From Chloroherpeton thalassium (lineage in GTDB: Bacteria; Bacteroidota; Ignavibacteria; Kapaibacteriales; UBA2268): a stretch of 39,507 nt of DNA. The notes below the pieces were generated by a model, which did not search any database, was not told where the DNA came from, and saw only the letters and a program-made list of their open reading frames with translations. How positions within the stretch are numbered: position 1 is the stretch's first letter; every line of letters starts with the position of its first letter. Shown here piece after piece: positions 17,871 through 28,810 of this stretch. The position numbers were made by a program, and so were the translations under genes. The stretch lies in contig DYLM01000003.1 of assembly GCA_020722095.1 (NCBI GenBank), positions 28,748 to 68,254 on the forward strand. The letters run 5' to 3'.

Positions 17871-19889
17871 TTAGTTAATATTTGTTGCATTTTCTATTGT
17901 GCTTGTTCCGTTAAATTTTATATTTTTTAATGCTTGCAATTTCATATTGCTTATTGGAGGTAATTCTTCGCCCTTAACAATCATATCCAATTCTATGCCA
18001 TCAATTGTTTCTCTTTCCAATAAGATTTTAGAGCCTTTGTGCAAAACGTCAATATTTTCTTTTAATATCCTGTCAACATCTTGGCTTGCAGACATTAAAA
18101 TTTTTCTAACCTCACTATCTATCAATTGTGCTGTTTCTTCGCTATGTTCTTTGACGTGACCATAATCGCGCCCAAGAAATACTTCGCTATTTTCTGAATT
18201 GAAACTAACTGGTCCGATTACTTCGCTCATTCCCCATTCAGTTACCATTTTACGTGCCAATTTTGTTGCTCTTTGCAAATCATTTGAAGCACCAGTAGTT
18301 AATGTATTAAACACTAATTTTTCGGCTGCGCGACCACCCAAAAGCATTTTGATTTGAGTTGTTATATATTCTTTCACATAAGAATGGCTCTCTTCGGTTG
18401 GCAAATAGGCAGTTATCCCCAATGCTCGTCCGCGAGGAATAATTGTAACTTTATGGACTGGATCTGCATTTAGTGAGTACTTGCCAACTAATGCATGTCC
18501 CATTTCGTGATATGCAGTAATTTCCTTTTCTTTGTCCGAGATTACCATACTTCTGCGTTCTACTCCCATCAATACTTTGTCTTTTGCCATCTCGAAATCA
18601 TACATAGTGATTGATTGGCTTTCTCGTCTGGCAGCTAATAGTGCGGCTTCGTTGGCAATATTTGCAATATCTGCACCCGAAAGACCAGGAGTTGATTTTG
18701 CCAGTACCTCTAAATTTACATCACTTGATAATGGTAATTTACGTGTATGAACAACAAAAATTTCCTTTCTGCCATTTACATCAGGTTTATCAACAACTAC
18801 TTGTCTATCGAATCGACCGGGACGCAACAATGCTGGATCTAATACATCTGGTCGGTTTGTTGCTGCCATTACAATTAAGCTGCTGTTTTGCTCAAATCCG
18901 TCCATTTCTACAAGTAATTGATTGAGTGTTTGCTCTCTTTCGTCGTGTCCGCCACCCATTCCGGCTCCTCTATGGCGACCAACAGCATCAATTTCGTCAA
19001 TAAAAACTATGCAAGGTGAATTTTTCTTTGCTTGCTCAAATAAATCACGAACGCGGCTTGCGCCCACTCCCACAAACATTTCTACAAAGTCTGCACCTGA
19101 AATCGAGAAAAATGGTACTCCTGCTTCGCCGGCAACTGCACGTGCAAGCAATGTTTTGCCAGTGCCCGGAGGTCCTAAAAGTAGAACACCCTTGGGAATT
19201 TTTCCACCTAATTTCTGAAATTTGAATGGATCTTTGAGAAAATCAATTATTTCATTTAATTCTTCTTTGGCTTCGTCTGCACCCGCAACATCTTGAAAAG
19301 TTATTTTGGATTCATTCTTGTCCAACATTCGAGCGCGTGATTTTCCAAAATTGAAAATGTTCTTTCCACCGCTTCCTGCACCACCATTCTGCATTCTTCG
19401 CATAAAGAAAAACCATAATCCTATCAATACAACAAAAGGCAGAATTGATAATACAGGACCCCAAAATGAACTATTATCCACTTCATAAGTCCAATAAATG
19501 CCTTGTTGCTTCCAAATTTCTTCGGTTTTATCATCAACGAAACCAAGTTTTACATTGAATTTAGTAATTTCTTGTGGCTTTCCACTTACATTTATCGTTG
19601 CTGATTCTTTTAATTTTCCATAAAAATCAATATCACCGTACTGATTTTTGATAATTTTCGCACTTTTAATCATATTCTGATTTAAAAATGCTTGGTATTC
19701 TGTGTAGGAAATTGTTACATCTTTGGTTTGACTTTGCTGAAAAACTGCATACATTACAAATACAAAAGAGCCAAATAACAACCATATTAACATATTTTTC
19801 ATTAAGTTAGGTTGATTATTTGAATTAAAGTTCTTCTTGAAATCAAAATTATCTTTATCTGATTTATTTTTTGGGTTTTCGCCCATCAA
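17871..19889 (-). CDS. ftsH: ATP-dependent zinc metalloprotease FtsH
   Basis: [26 protein letters not shown]-type [25 protein letters not shown]; two N-terminal TM segments. Confidence 0.97.
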   Translation of the reverse strand: MMGENPKNKSDKDNFDFKKNFNSNNQPNLMKNMLIWLLFGSFVFVMYAVFQQSQTKDVTISYTEYQAFLNQNMIKSAKIIKNQYGDIDFYGKLKESATINVSGKPQEITKFNVKLGFVDDKTEEIWKQQGIYWTYEVDNSSFWGPVLSILPFVVLIGLWFFFMRRMQNGGAGSGGKNIFNFGKSRARMLDKNESKITFQDVAGADEAKEELNEIIDFLKDPFKFQKLGGKIPKGVLLLGPPGTGKTLLARAVAGEAGVPFFSISGADFVEMFVGVGASRVRDLFEQAKKNSPCIVFIDEIDAVGRHRGAGMGGGHDEREQTLNQLLVEMDGFEQNSSLIVMAATNRPDVLDPALLRPGRFDRQVVVDKPDVNGRKEIFVVHTRKLPLSSDVNLEVLAKSTPGLSGADIANIANEAALLAARRESQSITMYDFEMAKDKVLMGVERRSMVISDKEKEITAYHEMGHALVGKYSLNADPVHKVTIIPRGRALGITAYLPTEESHSYVKEYITTQIKMLLGGRAAEKLVFNTLTTGASNDLQRATKLARKMVTEWGMSEVIGPVSFNSENSEVFLGRDYGHVKEHSEETAQLIDSEVRKILMSASQDVDRILKENIDVLHKGSKILLERETIDGIELDMIVKGEELPPISNMKLQALKNIKFNGTSTIENATNIN

Positions 19890-19998
19890 TATTCTCCAAT
19901 TTTGCTATTTTTACTTAATTAACATAAGACGCTTAAAAAGCAAATTAATTTTTGCAGTTTTGAGCGAATATCGTAATATTTATATCTTGTGTGAAATT

Positions 19999-20538
19999 CT
20001 AATCAATTTTGATGTAAATATCCCTTAAATTTCTGCCTTCTTCTGCATAATCCAAGCCATATCCAACAACAAATAAAGGCTCAATTTCAAATCCAATGTA
20101 TTTTACTTGCAAGGGAACAACTAAATTTTTTGGTTTGAATAAAAGTGTGCAAATTTCAATAGAATTTGGCTCAAAACTCTGCAATCTATTCATAAGTGAT
20201 TGCATTGTATAGCCAGTATCAACAATATCTTCAATGATAATTATATCTTTACCTTTTAAATTAACCGGATTCTCTATTACTTCCACTTTACCTTCGCTTG
20301 CAATTTTCATTCCATAACTTTTGGCTATTATTGTTTCTATCTGTGTGGGAATTTCCATTTCTCGCATTAAATCTGCAGCAAAAATTATTGCTCCCTTCAA
20401 AGTTAATAAAAGTATCGGATTCTTGCCACAATAATCTTTGTCAATTCTTTTGGCAATTCCCTTTACCCTTTTGCGGATAACTTCTTTGGACAATAATTTT
20501 TTGAAGTATAAATCTTTGATTTGAATAGTTTCTTCCAT
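19999..20538 (-). CDS. hpt: Hypoxanthine(-guanine) phosphoribosyltransferase
   Basis: PRPP motif DIIIIEDIVDTGYTM; 179 aa. Confidence 0.92.
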   Translation of the reverse strand: MEETIQIKDLYFKKLLSKEVIRKRVKGIAKRIDKDYCGKNPILLLTLKGAIIFAADLMREMEIPTQIETIIAKSYGMKIASEGKVEVIENPVNLKGKDIIIIEDIVDTGYTMQSLMNRLQSFEPNSIEICTLLFKPKNLVVPLQVKYIGFEIEPLFVVGYGLDYAEEGRNLRDIYIKID

Positions 20539-20667
20539 AATGATATTGTTTATAAGTTTGTTTATATTAATATAAGATTGAATTCTTTTTCATTAGATAA
20601 TAAAATAATCATTGACGAAAAAGAGACAACTAATATTTAATTTTGATAATTATGTGAAAATTATCTG

Positions 20668-22119
20668 TTATTTTAATTGCGAGAAGGTTGCCTTGATAAA
20701 TCTTTTTGTCGATTCTGTGATTTTATATTTATCATTTATCTGGTGATTGATTACCCAAACAATTTCTGAATTAGTTGCCAATACATTAACAAAGTTCTTG
20801 TCGAATAATGATATTTTATTATCAATAAGTAAATCACTAACTTTTTTTGTACCTTTCATTCCTAAAGGAATAAATGAATCGCCTTCTTCCCAATTCCGCA
20901 AAGTGAGAACAAAAGGTAATTTTTCATAATCAAAATATTCAATATTTTTATCTTCAGAGAATTTTACTTGCTTTTTAGTAACTTCTTGTAAATCCAACAC
21001 AAAATTTCCAACAGTAGTTTTGCTTACCTTATCAATTCTTTGGTTATACTTAATCGGTAACAGATTTCGTGTAAATATCAGATAATTTCTATCTTTATAG
21101 CAAGTGATCATTTTGTTAATTTCAACAATTGTTCCCGTTTCAGAATTTTTAATTGATAAAATTTGTTCGATTTGAGTATGATTGATATGCTCTAAATCAT
21201 AATTTTTCTTTAGAGTATAGGATAAAATCTCGCCTTGTATGTATCTATTATAAGCATCAAAAAGTGGAATTCGGATTTGAACTCTTGAATTATCTTGATT
21301 TTCGGCTACAATTGAGTAAAAATCTTTGATATTCTCGGTAATAAAATCATCTGCTCCTTGCAAAAAAGTAGTAATTCGCATTATATTTTCTGTAATGGAA
21401 GGATTAAAATTATCCCGAATAAACGGAATTAATTTCAGTCTAACTTTATTCCGGGTGTATTCCAACCAAGTATTAGTTATATCTTCTTTCCATTTTAAAT
21501 TACGTGCTGAAATATATTCCTTAATTTCTTCTTTTGTTGAGCTTAGCAATGGACGAATTATACGAACATTTTTTATTAATTGACGAGTTTCAGGTATCCC
21601 CGAAAGTCCTGTCAATCCACTTCCACGCAATAAATTAATGAAGAATGTTTCGATATTATCATCGGCATTATGAGCAGTTGCTAATAAATCTGCTTTTATA
21701 GTGCGGGAAGTTTTTTCGAAAAAGTTATATCTCAAATGTCTTGCAGCAGTTTCGATGCTCATTCCATTCTTGTGTGCGTAATCTTTAACCTTGCCTGATG
21801 AATAGTAAAATTCCAGTCCCATTTTTTCTGCTAAATTCCTTACAAAATTCTCATCTTCATCAGACTCTGCTCTTAATTTATGATTGAAATGTGCAACTGC
21901 CAAATAAAAACCATATTTCTTTGACAAATATGCTAAAATATCTAACAATGTTGTGGAGTCAGCACCACCACTTACAGCCACTACAACTTTAAAAGAATTG
22001 TTAATTCTAATTTTATTAATTAAAAATGACTCTACTTTAGAAATTAACTTATTAATAATGGGATTTGTTAAATCGGGCTTTAAAATTGTATTTGAGTTCT
22101 TATTATTCACAAAATTCAA
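20668..22119 (-). CDS. tilS: tRNA(Ile)-lysidine synthetase
   Basis: VVAVSGGADSTTLLDIL, AVAHFNHKLRAESDEDENFV, TAHNADDNIETFFINLLRGSGLTGLSG. Confidence 0.94.
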   Translation of the reverse strand: MNFVNNKNSNTILKPDLTNPIINKLISKVESFLINKIRINNSFKVVVAVSGGADSTTLLDILAYLSKKYGFYLAVAHFNHKLRAESDEDENFVRNLAEKMGLEFYYSSGKVKDYAHKNGMSIETAARHLRYNFFEKTSRTIKADLLATAHNADDNIETFFINLLRGSGLTGLSGIPETRQLIKNVRIIRPLLSSTKEEIKEYISARNLKWKEDITNTWLEYTRNKVRLKLIPFIRDNFNPSITENIMRITTFLQGADDFITENIKDFYSIVAENQDNSRVQIRIPLFDAYNRYIQGEILSYTLKKNYDLEHINHTQIEQILSIKNSETGTIVEINKMITCYKDRNYLIFTRNLLPIKYNQRIDKVSKTTVGNFVLDLQEVTKKQVKFSEDKNIEYFDYEKLPFVLTLRNWEEGDSFIPLGMKGTKKVSDLLIDNKISLFDKNFVNVLATNSEIVWVINHQINDKYKITESTKRFIKATFSQLK

Positions 22120-22155
22120 TAAAATAGAATTTCAAAATTAACAAAAAATAACTTA

Positions 22156-23535
22156 TTAAAACTGATTTTTGATAATAATAAGTTTTTCTTCGGTCATATC
22201 GAGTATGGAATATTTAACTCCGCCAGTGCCAAAACCAGATAATTTCTTACCTCCGAAGGGCATCCAATCTACTCTGAAGGCAGTGCTTTCATTAATAATT
22301 ACTGCCTTCTGGTCAATTAATTTTGCATATTTCAAGGCAATATCAATATCTTTGGTATAAATTGCAGTCTGGAAAGAAAATTTGGATTTATTAATTTCAG
22401 AAATTATGGAATTCAAATCATCATATTTTTTGAGAAATAATAATGGTCCAAACACTTCTTCGGTCATTCCATCTATTTGATTATTGGCATTTGAAATTAA
22501 AGTAGGCATAAAGCATTGATTTGGTAATTGTTCGCCACCAATTTCAATTATTCCACCTTTTTCTTTAGCATCATTTACCAAAAAATTCATTTTTTCAACT
22601 ACGGCACTTGTAATGAGTGGACCGCAATCGGTTTCGGGCAAAGTTGCATCGCCAACTTTTAGATTGGCAGTAGCAATTTTCAAAAGTTCAATGGCTTTAT
22701 CATAATTTTCAGAATGAATATAAAGAATTTGAGTAGAAACGCACACTTGACCAGAATGATAAAACGCTCCGCGAATAATTGATGGAATTGCTTTTGATAA
22801 ATCAGCATTTTTGTCGAGAACTGCAGTGCCCGTTCCTCCGTGTTCAAGCATAGTTTTCACTCCCGGTGCGGATAATCGTCTAATCATCCATCCAATATCA
22901 GCATTTCCAATGAATGAAATATAATTTAAATTTGGATTAGAAACAATCATTTGAGTTTCTTTGCCAGATAATAGCAGAAAGTGCAGTGCTTTTTCGGGCA
23001 ATCCTGCTTGGTAAAAATATTCCACAATTTTTTTTGCGGATAAAGGAGTTTTTTCGGCTGGTTTAAGAATAACTACATTTCCTGCAGCAACCGCAGTTGC
23101 TACTTGATGGCAAATCAAATTAACTGGATGATTAAAAGCAGAGATGGCTAAAACTACTCCAACTGGTTCGCGTTGAGTAAATGCAATAACATTTTCGCCA
23201 GCAGCAGATTTGTCCATTTGAATTTGCTCACCATCAAGATGAAAGCATTCGTTTGCTGCCAACTTCACAGTACTAACAGCCCGAATCACTTCAACTTTGG
23301 CATCTTTGTAGGGCTTTCCACCTTCTTGAGCAATCAACAAAGTAAGTTCTTCTAAATTTTGATTGATTAATTCTGCAACTTTTTCTAATATTGCCGCTCG
23401 TTTATAAGCAGGAAACAATTTATATTCGTCATTAAAATACTTTTTTGCAATTTGAATTGATTGCAGAGCGTGTTCTACTGACGATTCTTGAATTTCAGCA
23501 ATTTTTTCACCAGAATATGGGTTTCGAACTATCAT
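22156..23535 (-). CDS. Aldehyde dehydrogenase family protein
   Basis: AISAFNHPVNL, AVAAGNVVILKPAEKTP, catalytic FYHSGQVCVSTQ, GMTEEVFGPLL. Confidence 0.93.
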   Translation of the reverse strand: MIVRNPYSGEKIAEIQESSVEHALQSIQIAKKYFNDEYKLFPAYKRAAILEKVAELINQNLEELTLLIAQEGGKPYKDAKVEVIRAVSTVKLAANECFHLDGEQIQMDKSAAGENVIAFTQREPVGVVLAISAFNHPVNLICHQVATAVAAGNVVILKPAEKTPLSAKKIVEYFYQAGLPEKALHFLLLSGKETQMIVSNPNLNYISFIGNADIGWMIRRLSAPGVKTMLEHGGTGTAVLDKNADLSKAIPSIIRGAFYHSGQVCVSTQILYIHSENYDKAIELLKIATANLKVGDATLPETDCGPLITSAVVEKMNFLVNDAKEKGGIIEIGGEQLPNQCFMPTLISNANNQIDGMTEEVFGPLLFLKKYDDLNSIISEINKSKFSFQTAIYTKDIDIALKYAKLIDQKAVIINESTAFRVDWMPFGGKKLSGFGTGGVKYSILDMTEEKLIIIKNQF

Positions 23536-23543
23536 AATTAATC

Positions 23544-26500
23544 TTATTTATATATAATAAATTTTTGAATTTCATTATTGAACCGAACAAAATATATTCC
23601 ATTTGCCAATCTATCAGAATTTAAATTGTAGGTTTTAGTTTGTTTGTTTATATCAAAATTTGCAACATTCACTCCAATTGAGTTGTAAATACTTATCTTG
23701 TCGGATTGTGAAATATTATCAAATTCAAAATTAATTTCATTATCCAAAACATTAATTTGCATTGTTGGTTCGGGATAAATAATTAATTTATGCGACACTT
23801 CAGGGACACAAATTGGCAACAAACTTAGAAGCCCATTTTCTTTCTGAATCTGATGTTCTTTAGTTGTTGAAATATCAAAATTTGAAATAATTAAGTCGGT
23901 ATAAGTCGGATTAGATGCCAATACCTTGCCCTTAATTGCAAATAAAATTGTATCGCGATTAAGCATTTCTTCTGCATCATCTTCCAAAAGATTTAGATTT
24001 ATTTGTCCTCTGTTGTAACTAAAATTATAAGAACTATTATTGGTTTTAGAATTATAAAATACATTCAGCGGATAAAATAAATATTCATCAAATTTTATTT
24101 CAATATCGAGACTTTTTGGGTGAAGTTTATTCAAAATAGGTGAATACTTAACTAAAACATCAATCGTTTCGCCAACTTCGGCTGTATAATTATCAATCCA
24201 TACTTTTGCAGTGTAAAACTCTTTTGGTGTTTGGGCAGATAGTGTAATTTCTAAAGTATCATAGCAAGATGAGTATTCTTCTATAATTATTGAATCGTAA
24301 AATGTTCCGTCAATAAATGAAAGATATTCAAACTCTACTTGTTTGGATTCTCCCGGAGCCAATGAAATCGGAAATTCTGTAAGTAATCTAAATTCATTTG
24401 TTGAAAGTGGCTTTATCAAGTTGATAGTTCGTATTATGGTAGAATTATTTGTAATTGTAATTTGTTGTAGAGCACTTTCTTCAGCCTCAATAATTCCAAA
24501 ATCAATATTTCTATTAGTATAAGTCAATTTTGGTTCAATAATTTCATATTTTAGAATGATAACAAAATTTTGCGGGCAATTCAATGAAGTTAAATTTAAT
24601 GTATCATAAAATATTCCAGTACTATTTGATTTACTTGGATGGAAATTTATAATTAAATCTTCAGAATAATTAGGTTCAATGTCAAACTTTAACGAAGGAA
24701 TAATTTCATAATATTCGGGAATATTATTTGGAGTGATCTCAACAATATTCTCGAGCAATCCAGTATTTGTAATTTTTATGGATTTACTGCTAAATATGTC
24801 GCATATTTCAAAAATACCGAAATCAATAAAATTTGTGTCAATCGAAATTATTGACTTTTTAAAATCCATACTTATTGGCATTGTAAGTAATTGACCTTCA
24901 GGCTCGAGTGTAGAAATGTTGAGTAGTGTGCTAAAATTACCTTCAATTTGCGAGTTGAATTTAATGATAATTTTCAGCGAATCGTTTTGAGGCAAAGAGT
25001 AGGGAAGAGCAACTAAATCAACAAGTGAAAATTCTTTATCACCATCAAGAGAAATATTTGTGATTGTGTCGGCTATTGTTCCTTTATTGACAATCACAAT
25101 AGTGTCGAGTGCATTTCCATCACAAGTAATTTGCGAGAAAGATGAATTGTTGCCAAAAACAACAAAACGAGAAATACTTGAAATTTCAATTGGAATACAT
25201 TTTTCAACAAAACATTCTTCATTTGCAGTAAAACAAAGTTCGCCTTTATAAGAAGTATTATTATTTGATTTTATTTCCATTTTAAAGTTAAAATTCTCGC
25301 CATTTGCAATCGCTAATGGGAAATTTTGGTCAAATGTTATTTCTAAATCTATTGTAGGTGGTTTTAATGTATATTTTACTATTGATAAATCAGTATTACC
25401 CGTATTAGCAATATTTGCATCTATCACTTTGGATTCATTCTTTTTGATAATTTCATTGATAAGAGTAGGATTAATTTCAAAATCTGAAAATACTACTTCG
25501 CCTCTAAATACAATTTCTAACTCCTTGCAATCTCCTGTTTTAAGCTTTAACGTATCTTCAAATTTGCCTACTTGGTATCCATTAAAAATACATTTGACAT
25601 TAATACTTTCTTCGGGATTTATTTGCGGTTCCCAAGGCAATAATATTTCAAATGGACTATTTAATTCTTTGATTGTTTCTAATTGTGCAAAAATATTACC
25701 TTTATTCTCAAAAACAACTATCGTGTCTTTATTACCTTTTAGGCACACTCTACCAAAATCAATAATTGATTGTACTTTAACATTTTCTGTCATCATCTTT
25801 GTAACAAGTAGAATGTCAAAAATTTCTTTATTACCACGAGATAATGTTTTATCATTATTATATAATTGTAAAATATACGCTTGAGATTTTTCATTAATCA
25901 CATCTATCTCAATTATTATTGAATCAGATTGTTTTGGTGCAATTCTAATTGGCAAAGAATTGCCGCTGCTCCAACCAATAATTTTCACTTCAAGCGGATT
26001 ATCTGCAATTAAATTTTTTGTAATTAATAAATCTGAATTTCCCGTATTCCAAACTGGAATTGTTCTTCGAACTTTACCAGCACAAGTGCTAACAAAATGC
26101 AAACTATCAACCGAATTAATAATAGGGGAATAACCATAAGCACGCACTTTAACAAGAGTATCGATTGAGCAAGGCAGTAATTTGAATTTAAAAACTTGCT
26201 CCGACCAACCTGTGTCAATTAATTTTATAGAAAAGCCAGTATTTGTCCCAGTAGGATTAACAGTTAATGGCAAATCCGATACAAAATTAATCTGATCCTT
26301 ATCATTGTTTAATTCGGCTACTGATTTAATCTGCTCTAAAATCTCATCGCTAAACCATTTTAAATTTGCAAATTTTTCGTACCCACAAGCAACGCTATCT
26401 ACAAATATAATATCTGTTTCGGGTCGGATAGTTGTTTTGTTCCCTTTGCCTGATAATGAAATTTCTTTGTAAAATGTTGTTTCGCCGTCATCAGAAACTG

Positions 26501-27728
26501 CTGTCACAACTAAACTTGCGGTGTAATCTTTTTTCGCTTTTGGTAAAAATCTTATGGCAATTCCGACAGAATCACAACTATTTATTGAAGAGTTAAAAGA
26601 AGGATAAACAATTTCAAAAGCATTATCAACATTATTTGTTAATTGCACTTGAAGGCTTGCATTATAAAATGATTTGTTGGTTATTTTGATTGAATCTAAT
26701 CTTGTCCCGGGATAACATAATTCTGCAAAGTTTAACTGGTCTTTATTATTTGATATTTTTGTTTTGCTTAGTTTATATATGCCCTCGCCACACACCCAGC
26801 CTTCATCTGCCGAAAGGAATGTAATGTCGTCTAAATCACCATTATTAATTCCACAATTCATTAGTTTCCAATCATTTCCAGCGTTAGATGTGTAATAAAT
26901 TGATCTGCCATATCCACAAGCCCATGCAGTATTTGCATCAACTAAGCACGCACCAAACATAGAAAAACCTGTGCTTAAGGTTTTCCAATTGTTGCCAAAA
27001 TCTGTCGAAAACATTGCTCCGCCAGCATTCCCCTGACCGCTACAAGTTACTCCCGCATAAGGCAATACAATAGAATTTCCCATAATTGAAATTTCTTCTT
27101 GCCAGACTGTTGCCCCCGTTCCTTTAAAAATAAACCAATCCGAGCCTGTATTGGTAGTTTTCCAGATTTGCCCGCTACTAACAGCAAAGCCAGTACCGTC
27201 CGAGTAAAGTATTAAGTCGGTAAGCCCAGTACTTGGCTGATTGTATGTTTTCAATGTCCAATTTGCGCCGCCATTTGTTGTTTTGTAAAATCTTTGCAAA
27301 TCATCACAACCACCGCCAACAACAACGCCCGTATTTGCATCTAAAAAATAACAACCCCAAAAGCCACGAATAGCACTATCCAAAGGAGTTATTTCGGTGA
27401 AATTTGCACCGCCATCGGTTGTTTTCCATATTCCTTCCACACCAGAAACAAAGCCAACACTTTGATTTACAAAAAAAATTGATTCCAAATGATAAGCGGG
27501 CTGGGGAACTACACTTCCACTCCAAGTTTGACCATAATCGGTTGAGCGAATTACATATCCATCAAAACCACAAGCCCAAACATAATTTGTATTGCTCGGC
27601 AAAAAGAAAATATCCAAGTAATATCCCGAATTGAAGGGCATTGGAATATTAGTTTTCTTCTCCCAATATTGAGCATAATTGGGTAAAGAAAGGATTACGA
27701 GTAGAAATATGTATATTAACTTTTTCAT
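23544..27728 (-). CDS. Large secreted protein: BNR/Ycf48-like propeller, Ig-like/ASH-like repeats, cohesin-like region, T9SS type A sorting domain
   Basis: Signal peptide; GWVCGEGIYK and ATVWQ/TTNGGANW-type repeats; many Ig-like segments; C-terminus KISIYNSIGVNVANFDINKQTKTYNLNSDRLANGIYFVRFNNEIQKFIIYK. Confidence 0.85.
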   Translation of the reverse strand: MKKLIYIFLLVILSLPNYAQYWEKKTNIPMPFNSGYYLDIFFLPSNTNYVWACGFDGYVIRSTDYGQTWSGSVVPQPAYHLESIFFVNQSVGFVSGVEGIWKTTDGGANFTEITPLDSAIRGFWGCYFLDANTGVVVGGGCDDLQRFYKTTNGGANWTLKTYNQPSTGLTDLILYSDGTGFAVSSGQIWKTTNTGSDWFIFKGTGATVWQEEISIMGNSIVLPYAGVTCSGQGNAGGAMFSTDFGNNWKTLSTGFSMFGACLVDANTAWACGYGRSIYYTSNAGNDWKLMNCGINNGDLDDITFLSADEGWVCGEGIYKLSKTKISNNKDQLNFAELCYPGTRLDSIKITNKSFYNASLQVQLTNNVDNAFEIVYPSFNSSINSCDSVGIAIRFLPKAKKDYTASLVVTAVSDDGETTFYKEISLSGKGNKTTIRPETDIIFVDSVACGYEKFANLKWFSDEILEQIKSVAELNNDKDQINFVSDLPLTVNPTGTNTGFSIKLIDTGWSEQVFKFKLLPCSIDTLVKVRAYGYSPIINSVDSLHFVSTCAGKVRRTIPVWNTGNSDLLITKNLIADNPLEVKIIGWSSGNSLPIRIAPKQSDSIIIEIDVINEKSQAYILQLYNNDKTLSRGNKEIFDILLVTKMMTENVKVQSIIDFGRVCLKGNKDTIVVFENKGNIFAQLETIKELNSPFEILLPWEPQINPEESINVKCIFNGYQVGKFEDTLKLKTGDCKELEIVFRGEVVFSDFEINPTLINEIIKKNESKVIDANIANTGNTDLSIVKYTLKPPTIDLEITFDQNFPLAIANGENFNFKMEIKSNNNTSYKGELCFTANEECFVEKCIPIEISSISRFVVFGNNSSFSQITCDGNALDTIVIVNKGTIADTITNISLDGDKEFSLVDLVALPYSLPQNDSLKIIIKFNSQIEGNFSTLLNISTLEPEGQLLTMPISMDFKKSIISIDTNFIDFGIFEICDIFSSKSIKITNTGLLENIVEITPNNIPEYYEIIPSLKFDIEPNYSEDLIINFHPSKSNSTGIFYDTLNLTSLNCPQNFVIILKYEIIEPKLTYTNRNIDFGIIEAEESALQQITITNNSTIIRTINLIKPLSTNEFRLLTEFPISLAPGESKQVEFEYLSFIDGTFYDSIIIEEYSSCYDTLEITLSAQTPKEFYTAKVWIDNYTAEVGETIDVLVKYSPILNKLHPKSLDIEIKFDEYLFYPLNVFYNSKTNNSSYNFSYNRGQINLNLLEDDAEEMLNRDTILFAIKGKVLASNPTYTDLIISNFDISTTKEHQIQKENGLLSLLPICVPEVSHKLIIYPEPTMQINVLDNEINFEFDNISQSDKISIYNSIGVNVANFDINKQTKTYNLNSDRLANGIYFVRFNNEIQKFIIYK

Positions 27729-27836
27729 TTTTTTCCAAATTACAAAAAAATATCTAACTAATTATTAGTAAAACAAATTAAAATGGAAATTATTACAAAA
27801 AAAATGAAAAAAAAGTAGTTATTTTTCTCTCCCCAC

Positions 27837-28751
27837 TTAATTCTTTTGGGATTTTATTATTTCTATAATTTTTGTGAAATCGGCTTCGTCCAAATAATAA
27901 TGCTCATTACAGTATTTGCAGACTAATTCATTTTGATTTTGCTCGTGCATTTCTTCAATTTCTTTGATGTCCAATGTTATCATTGCTTTAATGAAATTAT
28001 CTTTAGAACAGCGGCAGTAAAAGTCTATTGGTAGATTTGACGAGGTTGTAAAATCAAAAGGCAAAACATTTTTCAGATTTTCTTCAATAGATAATGTTTC
28101 GTCAAAGAAATTTCCAAGTTGAAGATGATTCTCAATTTTTTCGAACACTTCCTTCAGCTCTTCGTGCTTGCAACCCGGCATAGCTTGAATCATAAAACCA
28201 TAAGATTTAGAAATTTTGCCATCGCTATCGGTTTCCACTTCCATTATAATTGCTGTTGGGATTTGTTCTGATTTATTGAAATAGTACTCCAAATCCGAGG
28301 CTATATCACTTTTGATTAACTCAATAATTCCAGAATTTGGATTTGCTTGGTCGTAGAGTATTCGAGTAACTTTAAGCAAACCAATTCCAAGAACGCTATC
28401 CATATTCTTGATTTGTGCAACTTTTGGGGCATTTGAATTGAACTCAACATAACCTCGTGTTTCACCAATCTGACTTGATTCTGCATATATTTGCGATAAT
28501 AGACCATTCCCAGTTATTTGGAGAATTGCTCTTTCTTCACCTTTTAAAAAGTTAGCAATAAAAGCCGAACCCATCATTGCTCTTGCAAGAAAGTTAGCGG
28601 GTATTTCGGATAATTTATGACGATTTTGTGCTGTTAATGCAGTATTTGTATTTCTAATCATCGCTGCACGGAAATGCTGATTTTCAGAAAGTATTCTTAT
28701 AATTCTATCTCTATTTTTAAATTTAGATTTTATCTCTTCAATATTTTTCAT
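27837..28751 (-). CDS. hslO: Redox-regulated chaperone Hsp33
   Basis: Hsp33 fold motifs; C-terminal CRCSKDNF...CKYCNEHY zinc/redox cysteines. Confidence 0.93.
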   Translation of the reverse strand: MKNIEEIKSKFKNRDRIIRILSENQHFRAAMIRNTNTALTAQNRHKLSEIPANFLARAMMGSAFIANFLKGEERAILQITGNGLLSQIYAESSQIGETRGYVEFNSNAPKVAQIKNMDSVLGIGLLKVTRILYDQANPNSGIIELIKSDIASDLEYYFNKSEQIPTAIIMEVETDSDGKISKSYGFMIQAMPGCKHEELKEVFEKIENHLQLGNFFDETLSIEENLKNVLPFDFTTSSNLPIDFYCRCSKDNFIKAMITLDIKEIEEMHEQNQNELVCKYCNEHYYLDEADFTKIIEIIKSQKN

Positions 28752-28766
28752 TGATTCTGTTTTAAG

Positions 28767-28802
28767 TTTTTAAAGTTTTTAAAGTTTTTAAAGTTTGTAA
28801 AG
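28767..28802 (+). repeat. 9-bp tandem array, 4 units: TTTTTAAAG x3 + TTTGTAAAG
   Basis: Units at 28767, 28776, 28785, 28794. Confidence 0.9.
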
Positions 28803-28810
28803 GTTTAATG

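Noticed and set aside
25429-25884. 151-aa plus-strand ORF inside the giant secreted protein
   Set aside because: Antisense to a well-supported coding region; low-complexity Ser/Ile/Leu shadow composition.
27757-27769. ACTAATTATTAGT perfect palindrome upstream of the giant secreted protein gene
   Set aside because: Short and AT-only apart from two bases; expected by chance in such AT-rich gaps.
28767-28802. Possible CRISPR-like array
   Set aside because: 9-bp units are directly adjacent without spacers; this is a simple tandem repeat, and no cas genes are present.
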